A stretch of 64,000 bases of DNA from Marinobacter psychrophilus (GCF_001043175.1 NZ_CP011494.1:3224001-3288000); one strand, 5' to 3'. Numbered from the stretch's first letter, positions 1 through 8,894 are shown. Numbers and translations: made by a program. The notes: generated by a model from the sequence alone, not told the origin.

Positions 1-18
1 TCTATGCTATTGTTAGGT
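1..18 (-). other. attC recombination site, cut by the window edge
   Basis: On the minus strand, bases 18-12 read ACCTAAC, which fits the integron R'' core RYYYAAC. The TAA stop of the DUF6602 gene lies inside it, as is usual in cassettes. It is the exact complement of GTTAGGT at 1544-1538, the start of the same cassette. This is expected because a free circular cassette pairs its own two ends. The rest of the site lies left of the window, so the array probably continues there. Confidence 0.7.
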
Positions 19-771
19 TTCAAGTTGTGCGGCGTATGCATTCCAGTCAATAGCCGGAACAGTGCCTAATGATTGAAGCTGTTGAAGAACCCGAAACAGG
101 AAATAAATTAACGCGTTTTGAGATGGACCAAAAGTAAAAGAGTCATCATCATTAAAAGTATCGAACGATGCACCACTTACAGCCAAACCACAATTAATTC
201 GTTGCAACGGCTCTAATCCTTTAAACGCTAAAGTGAAAGCAACGCCAAAGTCGTCTGCCCAACTAATATTAGTGGCTATAATCCCTGCAATAATTTCAAA
301 ATGTGGTTTTGCTGGATAAACGCCACCTGCATGAACGATTGGCACGCTCGTTCTATGAAGGGCTCTTACCGATTTCGCTTTTTCTCCTGCATATTCCAAA
401 TAGGCTTTGTCAATGTGAGGTTTAACTTCAAAAACAGCGTAGACAGATTCAGCAGGTATAAATCTATGATTCTGTTGATCAAGAAGTGTTGGTGTGTACT
501 GATTATCGAAGACAACAACATCAATTTGGTCGCTAGTTTTTCCTTTGGAGTCAATAACAATTCCTGTATCCACAGCATAACGATCAGGCAAGTATTTCCT
601 AATCATTTCAATAAAGTGTTTTTCGTTTACATCGCCCATGGTTCCGTTGTGCGTAATAGACGCACTTGACATTTCAAGCTGTGTTTTTAGCATGGCTTGT
701 TGCATAGAGAAGGACTGTTGCAAAAATTCCTTGCCATTAATTTTTGATGCATTTTTCGCTTTGCTGCTCAT
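13..771 (-). CDS. DUF6602 family protein, PD-(D/E)XK nuclease-like
   Basis: This 252-aa soluble protein has no signal peptide or membrane segment. The N-terminal half carries a nuclease-like pattern: E50 in a helix, D84 within a QIDVVVFD strand, then FEVK giving E115-x-K117, the usual order of a PD-(D/E)XK core. The overall pattern fits what I know as DUF6602; the nuclease assignment is inferred from the motif alone. The C-terminal 100 residues match nothing I recognise. The ATG overlaps the stop of the nucleotidyltransferase gene by four bases (ATGA), so the two are translated together. Both sit in one integron cassette, and the stop lies inside the attC core. Likely roles are effector of a nucleotide-signalling defence pair or toxin of a toxin-antitoxin pair. 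Confidence 0.75.
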   Translation of the reverse strand: MSSKAKNASKINGKEFLQQSFSMQQAMLKTQLEMSSASITHNGTMGDVNEKHFIEMIRKYLPDRYAVDTGIVIDSKGKTSDQIDVVVFDNQYTPTLLDQQNHRFIPAESVYAVFEVKPHIDKAYLEYAGEKAKSVRALHRTSVPIVHAGGVYPAKPHFEIIAGIIATNISWADDFGVAFTLAFKGLEPLQRINCGLAVSGASFDTFNDDDSFTFGPSQNALIYFLFRVLQQLQSLGTVPAIDWNAYAAQLET

Positions 772-1520
772 GCTACAACGTACTTCCAGAATTTTTGACT
801 GGCGCTATTTTTTGCGACAGTCGCAATTCTTTTTTTCTCAACTGCACTGATCTGATCAGATATGCAATTATTCGTATTTGACGGGTCGAAATAACTGTTG
901 GACTCTATATTTGATGCGATGAAACTAAGTGCAGCAACGAAATTTGTATCGATTGCGCCAACTGTCTTGTTATAAAGAGCATCCATGATTATCAATTCCA
1001 AATAGAAAGATGGAAAATCTAGGTTGTTTGCGTTTCGCCATATTTTTGCGAGCTTTATTTCGTTTAATCTACTTGAATTAGAAACCTGATAAATATGGGT
1101 GCTTATATTCGTTTTTGTCCAAGAGTTCTTTTTGCTCACATATAAACTATGATCATTGCCATACTGATTTTGTCGCCTTCCTGGTACAAGATCAATTTTA
1201 TTCAAGTTATGGTTAATTCCAATTGACACATTCTGACGCCTTGCCGTAAATCCTTTCCCACCCATATAAGAAAAAAGGGACTCATATATTTCATTGAGCG
1301 TATTTTTGGTTGTAGAAGTCAAGGAGATAAATAAGTCAACATCTGTACCGCTTGAAACAGCTGTTCCTTTTGCTGACGAACCAGATACTTTTACATCAAT
1401 CAAATATCCATTCGCCCATTCCATAATATATGGAAGAAAAAGGGTGTGGTACTGAACGGCTTTATTTGGGTCAACAGCATATTTCTTAAGTACGCCATTT
1501 ACATATTCTAAACCCGTCAT
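768..1520 (-). CDS. OAS/CD-NTase-like nucleotidyltransferase
   Basis: This 250-aa protein has a polymerase-beta-type nucleotidyltransferase core: G47-S48 followed by KGT, then D60-x-D62 in TDVDLF, and a third aspartate, D110, in KIDLVPG. All three metal-binding aspartates are present, so it should be active. The later segment with AKIWRN and FPSFYLE resembles the helical half of OAS and CD-NTase enzymes, which make cyclic or linear oligonucleotide signals. Class I CCA-adding enzymes share the core and cannot be excluded. The frame is open further upstream to 1697, but that stretch runs through an attC site. The ATG at 1520 has AAGGAG six bases before it and is the real start. The gene overlaps the DUF6602 gene by four bases. 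Confidence 0.8.
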   Translation of the reverse strand: MTGLEYVNGVLKKYAVDPNKAVQYHTLFLPYIMEWANGYLIDVKVSGSSAKGTAVSSGTDVDLFISLTSTTKNTLNEIYESLFSYMGGKGFTARRQNVSIGINHNLNKIDLVPGRRQNQYGNDHSLYVSKKNSWTKTNISTHIYQVSNSSRLNEIKLAKIWRNANNLDFPSFYLELIIMDALYNKTVGAIDTNFVAALSFIASNIESNSYFDPSNTNNCISDQISAVEKKRIATVAKNSASQKFWKYVVA

Positions 1521-1537
1521 ACAAACTCCTTGGTGAA

Positions 1538-1615
1538 ACCTAACGCCCGCGATCACCGGTGACAAAACCGGCGCGAAGCATAGGTTTTGGCATCCGGTGC
1601 ATGGCCTAGTTATGC
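1538..1615 (-). other. attC site between cassettes 2 and 1
   Basis: A 78-bp imperfect palindrome. On the minus strand it starts with R'' GCATAAC (1615-1609) and ends with R' GTTAGGT (1544-1538), with inner arms such as CACCGG and CCGGTG. R'' is the exact complement of GTTATGC at 2346-2340, the start of cassette 2, as expected if cassette 2 was inserted as a circle. The TAG stop of the 56-aa gene shares its last base with R''. Confidence 0.85.
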
Positions 1616-1785
1616 TATTTCCCCCGGTTTCTGCTGCCAGACTCGTTGATTTGCTGCTTTTTCTTCTCAATTTCCGGAATTTTGTGGTCCAGAACAAAGG
1701 TCACCTCAGGCGGCGGAGTATTTCTATCTGGTTCCGCAGAGGTTTCTTGTTGGCTTGGCTGATTTTGGTCATCTTTACCCGACAT
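1615..1785 (-). CDS. 56-aa hydrophilic cassette protein
   Basis: A short reading frame of 56 codons starting ATG at 1785 and ending TAG at 1615. Its ribosome-binding site TTAGGAG overlaps the TAG stop of the membrane-protein gene upstream, a strong sign of coupled translation. The protein has no hydrophobic stretch. The N-terminal half is rich in Gln, Pro, Glu and Asp, the middle contains EVTFVLDHKIPEIEKKK, and the tail is basic (SGSRNRGK). I do not recognise the family. Position in the cassette suggests an accessory, inhibitor or partner of the membrane protein. The coupled RBS and the placement against attC support it being real. Confidence 0.6.
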   Translation of the reverse strand: MSGKDDQNQPSQQETSAEPDRNTPPPEVTFVLDHKIPEIEKKKQQINESGSRNRGK

Positions 1786-1794
1786 ATTTGACTC

Positions 1795-2307
1795 CTAATT
1801 TTCAAAGAAACTCGTCGAAACGATGAGGATAGCAGAGATGCTGAGAGCCCACATTGCTACTCCAATATCTCGATAGCCCTTGATAAGAAGTTGAGACTTC
1901 TCTGCATTTCCTGATCTGGCATACTCCAAGGCTGTTGAACACGTCCGCATCAAGGAAAAATGTATGGTTGGGAGAGACTTAGGTTCGTACTCATTAATAA
2001 AGCTTTCGTGGAGCGGCAATCGGGGCATATCAATAAATCGCAGAGCCCGATACAAGAAACTCCACGCAGAGACCAGCGCCAAATAAGTGAAGGCAATAAC
2101 ACTACAAGCTGCCCACTGTAAGATCCCTTCGGGCGGGAAAAAGGCAGAAGAAAAAAAGCGCAGCATCAGCGAGTATGCAACAATGCCAATTGATAGAAAG
2201 CTAAGGTATTTTGTTGCTTTATCTTCGATATTCCGGAATCTCTGCAGCTCGTCTTCGAACGCAGCGCGCGCATATTGGTAAAGAAACTCGTGCTTCTCAC
2301 TCTTCAT
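1795..2307 (-). CDS. membrane protein resembling CBASS/Pycsar-type TM effectors
   Basis: A 170-aa protein. A cytoplasmic N-terminal helix containing RFRNIEDKATKYL leads straight into a first membrane segment (about residues 37-54). A second segment lies at about 63-85, a soluble loop follows, and a third segment lies near the C-terminus (about 150-167). The layout, with an E-x-K-A helix next to paired membrane segments, resembles SLATT and Pycsar/CBASS membrane effectors, but I cannot confirm membership. ATG at 2307 has AGGT eight bases upstream. An in-frame ATG at 2343 sits in the attC core and would add 12 residues. The open frame further upstream runs through attC and is not coding. The stop overlaps the RBS of the 56-aa gene. 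Confidence 0.65.
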   Translation of the reverse strand: MKSEKHEFLYQYARAAFEDELQRFRNIEDKATKYLSFLSIGIVAYSLMLRFFSSAFFPPEGILQWAACSVIAFTYLALVSAWSFLYRALRFIDMPRLPLHESFINEYEPKSLPTIHFSLMRTCSTALEYARSGNAEKSQLLIKGYRDIGVAMWALSISAILIVSTSFFEN

Positions 2308-2339
2308 TAATAGACCTAGTTCGAATGCTAAGTTTTTGA

Positions 2340-2409
2340 GCATAACGCTTGGCTTTGCGGCGCGCCGGAGCGCAGCGTAAGTGCGTCCGACAACAGCCAC
2401 TTGTTAGGC
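2340..2409 (-). other. attC site between cassettes 3 and 2
   Basis: A 70-bp site bounded on the minus strand by R'' GCCTAAC (2409-2403) and R' GTTATGC (2346-2340). The inner arms pair imperfectly (TGGCTGTTG against CAAAGCCA), leaving unpaired bases of the kind that set attC strand choice. R'' is the exact complement of GTTAGGC at 2815-2809, the start of cassette 3. The stop of the 128-aa gene lies within R''. Confidence 0.88.
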
Positions 2410-2790
2410 TTTGCGGTCAACGAATGTTTTTGCTTCTTGAGCAGAGTCGAAAGACCTTCCTTCTACCCAGTAAGTTATGAAATTATGCTTAGTTACCACG
2501 TCATTGTAGGTAAAAGAATGTGGAGGATCGTTCCTCTTATCGCGAGCAACTTGCTTAGCAGCTTCCTCTGCAATCCCCTCAAAGATATCTATTTCATCTT
2601 TAATCGATTGGACGCGGTAACGGATATACAGAGATTCAGCTCTTTGCTCTGAACCATCACTGTTAGCTAACGCTTTCGCCCAGAGCCCGCCTCGCTTTTC
2701 ACCATGAGACAGTTCTTGAATAACTTGCTCATACAACTGTTCTTCTTGCAGCCTGGCCGCAGCAGATTTCCGTCGAAACTTTTCAAACAA
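2404..2790 (-). CDS. cassette-encoded hypothetical protein (128 aa)
   Basis: A soluble, charged, largely helical protein of 128 aa. It contains GGLWAKALANSDGSEQRA followed by LYIRYRVQSIKDE. GLWAKAL near a YI-x-x-R-V stretch recurs in many uncharacterised bacterial proteins, so this may be a known small-domain family, but I cannot name it. There is no ATG at the start. TTG at 2790 has AGGAG about eight bases upstream and is the likely start. The gene fills cassette 3, and its TAA stop lies inside the attC core. Confidence 0.65.
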   Translation of the reverse strand: MFEKFRRKSAAARLQEEQLYEQVIQELSHGEKRGGLWAKALANSDGSEQRAESLYIRYRVQSIKDEIDIFEGIAEEAAKQVARDKRNDPPHSFTYNDVVTKHNFITYWVEGRSFDSAQEAKTFVDRKA

Positions 2791-3235
2791 GTCAAACTCT
2801 CCTCTACGGCCTAACAGTGATTAAATAGAACGCTTCGTTATTGTGAAAACCTGACCTCTGTAAAACACCCATAACACCAAATAGAGAGCTTCATTTTTTC
2901 CTATAAAAAACATAACACTACAGCGATAAGACTGAAAGACGCCCTGTAACAGCGTGACCACTTCATTATTGCAATAACGAAGCATGCTCTACCCTTCTCA
3001 CCTCAAGCCCCCACCTTTGGGCAGGATTTCAGGCAAGCTCACCACGAATCACAAAATAAAAATCAACGGCCAAAAATGTAGTTGCTACAGGATGCGCAAA
3101 GCTAAGAGACAACAGGGTCAATATAGAAGAAATCATCGGCCATCATCCTTAACAAGTGGATGCGTACATCGTACTAATACGTACACGCTAAACCCTTTTT
3201 GGCCCTATGACTTCCCCCAAATGATCAAAAAGCGC
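2791..3235. other. intergenic stretch at the cassette-array boundary
   Basis: About 440 bases without a credible gene. GTTAGGC at 2815-2809 (minus strand) marks the start of the first visible cassette. Beyond it, CTTCGTTATTG occurs at 2833-2843, and a 22-bp palindrome with one mismatched pair, built from the same word, lies at 2961-2982. No integrase gene, clear attI or complete second attC is visible. The plus-strand frame across 2984-3307 runs through the fba terminator and has low-complexity coding, so I do not call it a gene. Confidence 0.5.
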
Positions 3236-3269
3236 AAAAAAAAGCCCCCGGCTCTCACCGAAGGCTTTT
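3236..3269 (-). terminator. rho-independent terminator after fba
   Basis: On the minus strand, AAGCCTTCGG and CCGGGGGCTT form a 10-bp stem with two G-U pairs around a six-base loop, followed by a run of T. It ends the tkt-epd-pgk-fba operon. Confidence 0.8.
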
Positions 3270-3299
3270 CATCAGAACACCGTCTACTTCAACGCCAAA

Positions 3300-4364
3300 T
3301 TACTTAACCTTAGGATCCAGCGCCCTAGTGTCATAAAGCTCATACATGCGTTCAAGGTTCATAGGCTTAATCTTGCTGGCATTACCCGCGCTGCCGAAGG
3401 CTTCATAACGCGCAATACAAATATCTGACATGGCCACCATGGTGGCTTTCAGGAATTTGCGTGGGTCGAATTCGGCTGGATTTTCGGCCAGGAAGCGGCG
3501 CACGGCGCCGGTGCTTGCCAGGCGCAGGTCGGTGTCTATATTGATTTTACGCACGCCGTGTTTGATGCCTTCCACGATTTCTTCGACGGGTACGCCGTAG
3601 GTTTCGGGGATTTGGCCGCCGTATTGGTTGATGATTTTCAACCATTCCTGGGGTACAGAGCTAGAGCCGTGCATTACCAGGTGGGTGTCTGGAATGCGTT
3701 TGTGAATGGCTTTGATTCGCCCAATATCCAGGGTGTCGCCGGTGGGCGGACGGGTGAACTTGTAAGCGCCGTGGCTGGTGCCGATGGCAATGGCCAGTGC
3801 GTCTACGTGGGTCTTTTGCACGAAGTCGGCGGCTTCTTCGGGGTCGGTCAGCATCTGGCTCATGTCCAGGGTGCCTTCGGCGCCTATTCCGTCTTCTTCG
3901 CCGGCTTGGCCGGTTTCCAGGGAGCCCAGGCAACCCAGTTCGCCTTCTACCGATACACCACAGGCGTGGGCCATTTCTACTACGCGACGGGTCACGTCTA
4001 CGTTGTATTCATAATCGGTTGGGGTTTTGCCGTCTTCACCCAGGGAGCCGTCCATCATTACCGAGCTAAAGCCCAGTTGAATAGAGCGCTGGCACACGGC
4101 GGGGCTGGTGCCGTGGTCTTGGTGCATAACCACCGGGATGTGCGGGAACTCTTCAATGGCCGCCAGAATCATACGGCGCAGGAAGGGGGCACCGGCGTAT
4201 TTGCGGGCGCCGGCCGAAGCCTGAACAATCACCGGTGAGTCGGTTTTGTCCGCCGCTTCCATAATGGCGCGCATTTGTTCGAGGTTGTTCACGTTAAAGG
4301 CTGGCACACCGTAACCATGCTCGGCGGCGTGGTCCAGCATTTGCCGCATCGAAATCAGGGCCAT
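3300..4364 (-). CDS. fba: class II fructose-1,6-bisphosphate aldolase
   Basis: Catalyses reversible cleavage of fructose 1,6-bisphosphate to DHAP and glyceraldehyde 3-phosphate, and probably also sedoheptulose bisphosphate. The 354-aa length and motifs are those of zinc-dependent class II enzymes of the CbbA type. HQDHG holds the catalytic aspartate and a zinc-binding histidine, EGELG holds a metal-site glutamate, GTSHGAYKF and HGSSSVP hold further histidines, and NIDTDLR binds phosphate. AAGGAG precedes the ATG. It is the last gene of tkt-epd-pgk-fba, 42 bases after pgk, and is followed by a terminator. The set supports both glycolysis and gluconeogenesis. Confidence 0.97.
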   Translation of the reverse strand: MALISMRQMLDHAAEHGYGVPAFNVNNLEQMRAIMEAADKTDSPVIVQASAGARKYAGAPFLRRMILAAIEEFPHIPVVMHQDHGTSPAVCQRSIQLGFSSVMMDGSLGEDGKTPTDYEYNVDVTRRVVEMAHACGVSVEGELGCLGSLETGQAGEEDGIGAEGTLDMSQMLTDPEEAADFVQKTHVDALAIAIGTSHGAYKFTRPPTGDTLDIGRIKAIHKRIPDTHLVMHGSSSVPQEWLKIINQYGGQIPETYGVPVEEIVEGIKHGVRKINIDTDLRLASTGAVRRFLAENPAEFDPRKFLKATMVAMSDICIARYEAFGSAGNASKIKPMNLERMYELYDTRALDPKVK

Positions 4365-4406
4365 TAGGTTGTCTCCTTAAAAATTGTGCGAGTGGTTAAA
4401 TACGTT

Positions 4407-5573
4407 TTACGCGCCACGCTCTTCCAGCATGGCGACTGCGGGCAGGGTTTTGCCTTCTACGAATTCAAGAAAAGCACCCCCACCGGTTGAGATATAAGAA
4501 ATCTTCTCATTTACACCGTACTTGTCAATGGCCGCCACAGTATCACCACCGCCGGCGAGTGAAAATGCGGCGCTGTCGGCAATGGCGTGAGCCAGCACTT
4601 TGGTGCCGTTTTCAAACGGGTCGAATTCAAACACACCTACCGGGCCGTTCCATAAAATGGTTTTGGCGTTTTTCAACAGCTCGGCAAACTGGCCCGCGGT
4701 TTCGGGGCCTACGTCCAGAATCATGTCATCTTCGGTCACGTCTGAAATGTTGCGAATGGTGGCGGTTGCGGTTTCAGAGAACTCACTGGCAACCACTACG
4801 TCAACCGGCAACGGAATTGCAACGCGAAAGGCGATGTCTTTGGCGACGTCTGTCAAGTCGTGCTCGCACAGGGACTTGCCGACAGGATGACCGGCAGCGG
4901 CGAGGAAGGTATTGGCGATGCCGCCACCTACAATAATCTGGTCACAGATTTTTTCCAGGGCGTTGAGTACGTCCAGTTTGGTAGAGACTTTGGAACCGCC
5001 AACAATGGCAACCACGGGCCGGGCCGGATGATTCAGGGCTTTACCCAAGGCTTCCAGCTCACCCGCCAGCAGCGGGCCGGCACAGGCTTCGGGGGCAAAC
5101 TTGCCGACGCCGTGGGTAGACGCCTGAGCGCGGTGTGCGGTACCGAAGGCGTCCATCACGTAAATGTCGCAAAGCGCAGCGTATTGTTTGGCCAGGGCTT
5201 CGTCGTCTTTCTTTTCGCCTTTGTTGAAGCGCACGTTCTCGAACAGCACTACGTCGCCGTCGGCCAGATGTAGGTCTTCGCCGTTCAGGTAGTCTTTGAT
5301 CAGGCGTACGTTCTGGCCCAGGGCTTCACTCAGGTGCTCGGCCACGGGCTTAAGGGAAGCGGCTTGGTCATACACGCCTTCTTCCGGACGGCCCAGGTGC
5401 GACATCAGCATGACTTTGGCGCCGGCGCTTGCAGCCGCTTTAATGGTAGGCAACGCAGCGCGGATGCGGGCATCGCTGGTAATGCGGCCGTTTTTCAGCG
5501 GTACGTTCAGGTCTTCGCGAATCAGTACGCGCTTTCCTGCCAGATTCAGGTTGGTCATTTTTTTGATGGCCAT
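4407..5573 (-). CDS. pgk: phosphoglycerate kinase
   Basis: Transfers phosphate between 1,3-bisphosphoglycerate and ADP in glycolysis, and the reverse in gluconeogenesis. The 388-aa length is normal. Visible family motifs include the substrate-binding RxDLNVPL near the N-terminus, [31 protein letters not shown], and the nucleotide-binding [11 protein letters not shown] with STGGGAFLE near the end. It lies between epd (64-bp gap) and fba (42-bp gap), in the same order as the enterobacterial epd-pgk-fba operon. No terminator is visible in either gap, so cotranscription is likely. Confidence 0.97.
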   Translation of the reverse strand: MAIKKMTNLNLAGKRVLIREDLNVPLKNGRITSDARIRAALPTIKAAASAGAKVMLMSHLGRPEEGVYDQAASLKPVAEHLSEALGQNVRLIKDYLNGEDLHLADGDVVLFENVRFNKGEKKDDEALAKQYAALCDIYVMDAFGTAHRAQASTHGVGKFAPEACAGPLLAGELEALGKALNHPARPVVAIVGGSKVSTKLDVLNALEKICDQIIVGGGIANTFLAAAGHPVGKSLCEHDLTDVAKDIAFRVAIPLPVDVVVASEFSETATATIRNISDVTEDDMILDVGPETAGQFAELLKNAKTILWNGPVGVFEFDPFENGTKVLAHAIADSAAFSLAGGGDTVAAIDKYGVNEKISYISTGGGAFLEFVEGKTLPAVAMLEERGA

Positions 5574-5637
5574 GCTCTTTTTCCCTTGAACGGTTCGTCA
5601 GCGTCAAATGTAATCAGATTTTAAACCGGAAGATACG

Positions 5638-6669
5638 TCAGCTCACCGCCAGCCAGTGTCGGCTGACGTCCAGCATGCGGTTGGCAAAGCCCCATTCGTT
5701 ATCAAACCAGCACAGCACTTTCACCATGGTTTCCCCGGTAACCCGGGTTTGGCCACCATCGACCACGCCGGAACGGGAGTCGTGATTAAAGTCGGAGCTT
5801 GCCAGCAATTCGTTGGTGTAACCCAGTATGCCCATCAACGGTAAGGTGGTCGCCGCCCGTTGCAGGATGCCGTTAACGTCGGCGACGGTCACTGGCGTGC
5901 GCACGTTCAGCACCATATCAATGGCAGACACGTTTAGCGTGGGTACGCGCATGGCAACGGAACTGAAGCGGCCTTGCATGTGGGGCAGCAGGCGTTCAAT
6001 ACCAAGGGCCAGCGCGGTGTCTACCGGCACTATGTTATGCAGCGCGCTGCGGGTGCGGCGCAAATCCTGATGGTGGTAAGCGTCAATCACTGGCTGGTCG
6101 TTCATTGCCGCGTGAATGGTGGTGGTGGTGCCTTGCTCTATGCCCAGCGCATCGTCCAGCACTTTGATCATCGGCACCAGGCAGTTGGTGGTGCAGGAAC
6201 CGGCAGCCACAATGCGATCACTGTCTACCATTTCAAGATGATTGATGCCGTACACCACGGTGCGGTCAACATCGGCTTCGGCCGGCTGCGAAAACAGCAA
6301 ACGCTTGGCGCCAGCGGCCAGGTGCTGTTCCGCCGTCGCGCGGTCAGAAAATGCACCGGAGCATTCCAATACCAGGTCGATGCCCATGTCTTTCCAGGGT
6401 AGTTCGGCCGGGTCGGTGCTGTTTAAAACGCGGATGACGTCGCCATTCACCCACAGGCTGTCACCTTCTACCGCCACCGTGCCTTGAAAGCGGCCGTGGG
6501 TGGAGTCATAGCGGGTTAAATGCGCGATGGTGTCGATGTCTGACAACTCGTTAATCGCGACCACCTGAAAGTGGTCGCGATAACCGTTTTCATACAGCGC
6601 CCGCAGCACGCACTGGCCGATGCGGCCGTAACCATTGATGGCGACGCGATAAAATGCGGGCTCGGTCAT
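5638..6669 (-). CDS. epd: erythrose-4-phosphate dehydrogenase (GAPDH family)
   Basis: NAD-dependent dehydrogenase of the GapA/Epd superfamily, 343 aa. The N-terminal INGYGRIGQ is the Rossmann nucleotide site, SCTTNCL carries the catalytic cysteine, and the C-terminus has WFDNEWGFANRM. The stretch NDQPVIDAYHHQDLRRTRSA and the placement beside tkt, pgk and fba favour Epd (erythrose 4-phosphate to 4-phosphoerythronate, for pyridoxal phosphate synthesis) over glycolytic GapA. Dual activity is possible, and no other GAPDH is in the window. Its ATG shares one base with the tkt stop (TGATG), so translation is coupled. Confidence 0.85.
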   Translation of the reverse strand: MTEPAFYRVAINGYGRIGQCVLRALYENGYRDHFQVVAINELSDIDTIAHLTRYDSTHGRFQGTVAVEGDSLWVNGDVIRVLNSTDPAELPWKDMGIDLVLECSGAFSDRATAEQHLAAGAKRLLFSQPAEADVDRTVVYGINHLEMVDSDRIVAAGSCTTNCLVPMIKVLDDALGIEQGTTTTIHAAMNDQPVIDAYHHQDLRRTRSALHNIVPVDTALALGIERLLPHMQGRFSSVAMRVPTLNVSAIDMVLNVRTPVTVADVNGILQRAATTLPLMGILGYTNELLASSDFNHDSRSGVVDGGQTRVTGETMVKVLCWFDNEWGFANRMLDVSRHWLAVS

Positions 6670-8669
6670 CAGGCTTCCAGTAGCTCGGCGGCCACGTCCA
6701 GGACGTTATCGACGGTAAAGCCGAATTCCTTGAACAGCTCGCCAGCGGGTGCCGATTCACCAAAGGTGGTCATGCCCACAATGCGACCGTCTAGGCCAAC
6801 GTACTTGAACCAGTAATCGGCAATGGAGGCTTCCACCGCGATGCGGTTGGTGACGTCTAGCGGCAATACCTGCTGCTTGTAGTCGGCGCTTTGCGCATCA
6901 AAGATGTCGGTCGAGGGCATAGACACCACGCGAACGGCTTTGCCCTGCTCGCGCAGCTTGGCGGCTACTTCTTGCGCCAAGCCAACTTCGGAACCTGTTG
7001 CAATCAGAATAAGCTCTGGCGTGCCTTCGCTGTCTGACAACACATAGGCACCGCGGGCAACGTCAGCAAGTTGCTGCGCAGAACGGTTTTGGTGGGCCAG
7101 GTTCTGGCGGCTGAATACCAACGCAGTGGGGCCATCGGTACGCTCAAGCGCGGCTTTCCAGGCAACGGCAGATTCTACGGCGTCAGCCGGGCGCCAGGTG
7201 CTCATGTTGGGCGTAGTACGCAGGCTAGCCAGTTGTTCAACGGGCTGGTGCGTGGGGCCGTCTTCACCCAGGCCGATGGAGTCGTGGGTGAACACATAGA
7301 TGGCGCGCTGCTTCATCAGTGCGGCCATGCGCAGGGCGTTGCGGCAGTATTCCATGAAGATCAGGAAGGTAGCGCCGTAGGGTACGAATCCGCCGTGCAG
7401 GGTCAGGCCGTTCATGATGGCGGCCATGCCGAACTCGCGCACGCCGTAATTAATGTAGTTACCGCTGGCATCTTCTTTGGTGACGGTGTTGCAGCCACTC
7501 CAGATAGTCAGGTTGGAACCGGCCAGGTCGGCAGAGCCGCCCAACAGTTCCGGCAGCATCGGGCCGTAGGCGTTCAAGCTGTTTTGGGACGCCTTACGGC
7601 TGGCGATGGTTTCGCCTTTGTCCTGAACGCTCTGGATGTAAGCCTGGGCTTTTGCAGAGAAGTCGGCGGGCAAATCACCGGCCATGCGGCGCTTGAACTC
7701 GCCGGCCAATTCCGGCTCGGCTTTCTGATACGCAGCGAAGGTGTCGTTCCAGGCGCTTTCGGCATTCTGACCTTTTTCTTTTCCGTTCCACTGGGCGTAA
7801 ATGTCGTCCGGCACTTCAAAGGCGCCGTGTTTCCAGCCCAGTGCTTCGCGGGTCAGAGCGATTTCGTCGTCGCCCAGCGGTGCGCCGTGGGCCGATTCGC
7901 TGCCCTGCTTGTTGGGCGAGCCAAAACCAATCACGGTTTTGCAGCAAATCAGCGTGGGCTGCTCGGTGTTGGCGCGGGCCACCTCAATGGCCGCACTCAG
8001 GGCGTCGGCGTTGTGGCCGTCTACGTCGGCAATGACCTGCCAGCCGTAAGCTTCAAAGCGCTGCGGGGTATTGTCGGTAAACCAGCCGTCTACTTTGCCG
8101 TCAATGGAAATGCCGTTGTCGTCGTAGAAGCAGATCAGCTTGCCCAGCCCTAGTGTGCCAGCTAAAGACGACACTTCGTGGGAGATGCCTTCCATCAGGC
8201 AGCCATCGCCGACAAAGGTATAGGTGTAGTGGTCAACAATGTCGTGGCCCGGGCGGTTGAACTGCGCCGCCAGGGTTTTCTCAGCCAGGGCAAAACCCAC
8301 GGCGTTTGCCAAACCCTGCCCCAAGGGCCCGGTGGTGGTTTCAACACCCGGGGTGTAGCCGTATTCCGGGTGGCCCGGGGTTTTGGAGTGCAGTTGGCGG
8401 AAGTTTTTGATGTCATCAATGGAAACGTCGTAACCGCTCAGGTGCAGTAAGGAGTACTGCAACATGGAACCGTGGCCGTTAGACAGTATAAAACGGTCGC
8501 GATTGGCCCACTGCGGGTTGGCAGGATTGTGGCTTAGGTAATCATTCCACAGCACCTCGGCGATATCAGCCATGCCCATGGGCGCACCCGGATGGCCAGA
8601 TTTGGCTTTCTGAACCGCATCCATGCTCAGCGCGCGAATGGCGTTGGCGAGATCTTTACGAGAGGACAT
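6669..8669 (-). CDS. tkt: transketolase
   Basis: Thiamine-diphosphate enzyme moving two-carbon units in the pentose phosphate pathway; 666 aa from the chosen start. Motifs seen are [12 protein letters not shown] near the start, GDGCLMEG plus the following Asn region for ThDP and metal, and [15 protein letters not shown] in the pyrimidine domain. The frame stays open to 8810, but the family N-terminus [18 protein letters not shown] begins at 8669 with GGAG upstream, so the extra 47 codons are leader. It is the first gene of the tkt-epd-pgk-fba operon and is divergent from sahR. Its promoter region lies next to the SahR-type palindrome at 8830-8855. Confidence 0.95.
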   Translation of the reverse strand: MSSRKDLANAIRALSMDAVQKAKSGHPGAPMGMADIAEVLWNDYLSHNPANPQWANRDRFILSNGHGSMLQYSLLHLSGYDVSIDDIKNFRQLHSKTPGHPEYGYTPGVETTTGPLGQGLANAVGFALAEKTLAAQFNRPGHDIVDHYTYTFVGDGCLMEGISHEVSSLAGTLGLGKLICFYDDNGISIDGKVDGWFTDNTPQRFEAYGWQVIADVDGHNADALSAAIEVARANTEQPTLICCKTVIGFGSPNKQGSESAHGAPLGDDEIALTREALGWKHGAFEVPDDIYAQWNGKEKGQNAESAWNDTFAAYQKAEPELAGEFKRRMAGDLPADFSAKAQAYIQSVQDKGETIASRKASQNSLNAYGPMLPELLGGSADLAGSNLTIWSGCNTVTKEDASGNYINYGVREFGMAAIMNGLTLHGGFVPYGATFLIFMEYCRNALRMAALMKQRAIYVFTHDSIGLGEDGPTHQPVEQLASLRTTPNMSTWRPADAVESAVAWKAALERTDGPTALVFSRQNLAHQNRSAQQLADVARGAYVLSDSEGTPELILIATGSEVGLAQEVAAKLREQGKAVRVVSMPSTDIFDAQSADYKQQVLPLDVTNRIAVEASIADYWFKYVGLDGRIVGMTTFGESAPAGELFKEFGFTVDNVLDVAAELLEA

Positions 8670-8829
8670 CAAAATTTCTCCAATGTTTTTCAAGGAAGTA
8701 GGGACAAATCCCGTTCTACTGGCCGCACTTCGGTACTGCTTCAACAGCACGGCCACAGAGCGCTTAAAAATAAGGCGCACATTTTCGCCGATTACAGTGG
8801 GTGGGGGCAAATCGACTTTGCATTATAAA

Positions 8830-8855
8830 GCTATATCAAAAAACTTTGATATAGC
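8830..8855. promoter_or_regulatory. SahR-type palindromic operator 1
   Basis: A perfect inverted repeat, GCTATATCAAA-AAAC-TTTGATATAGC, with 11-bp arms and a 4-bp centre, between tkt and sahR. The core ATATCAAA-N4-TTTGATAT recurs upstream of metK. It is the probable autoregulatory site of the ArsR-type regulator encoded 39 bases downstream. Confidence 0.75.
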
Positions 8856-8894
8856 ACTTGCCTGGCTTGAAAAAGCTCCTTACACTGCTGCCCT

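Noticed and set aside
1521..1697. Long N-terminus on the nucleotidyltransferase
   Set aside because: The extra codons read through the attC palindrome and into the 56-aa gene. ATG at 1520 has AAGGAG at proper spacing.
2984..3307. Plus-strand 107-codon frame as a gene or integrase remnant
   Set aside because: It runs through the fba terminator into the end of fba, and the translation has no recognisable domain or tyrosine-recombinase motif.
7071..8153. Long plus-strand frame of 360 codons opposite tkt
   Set aside because: It is a shadow of the high-GC tkt codons; no start signal or family match, and tkt is certain.
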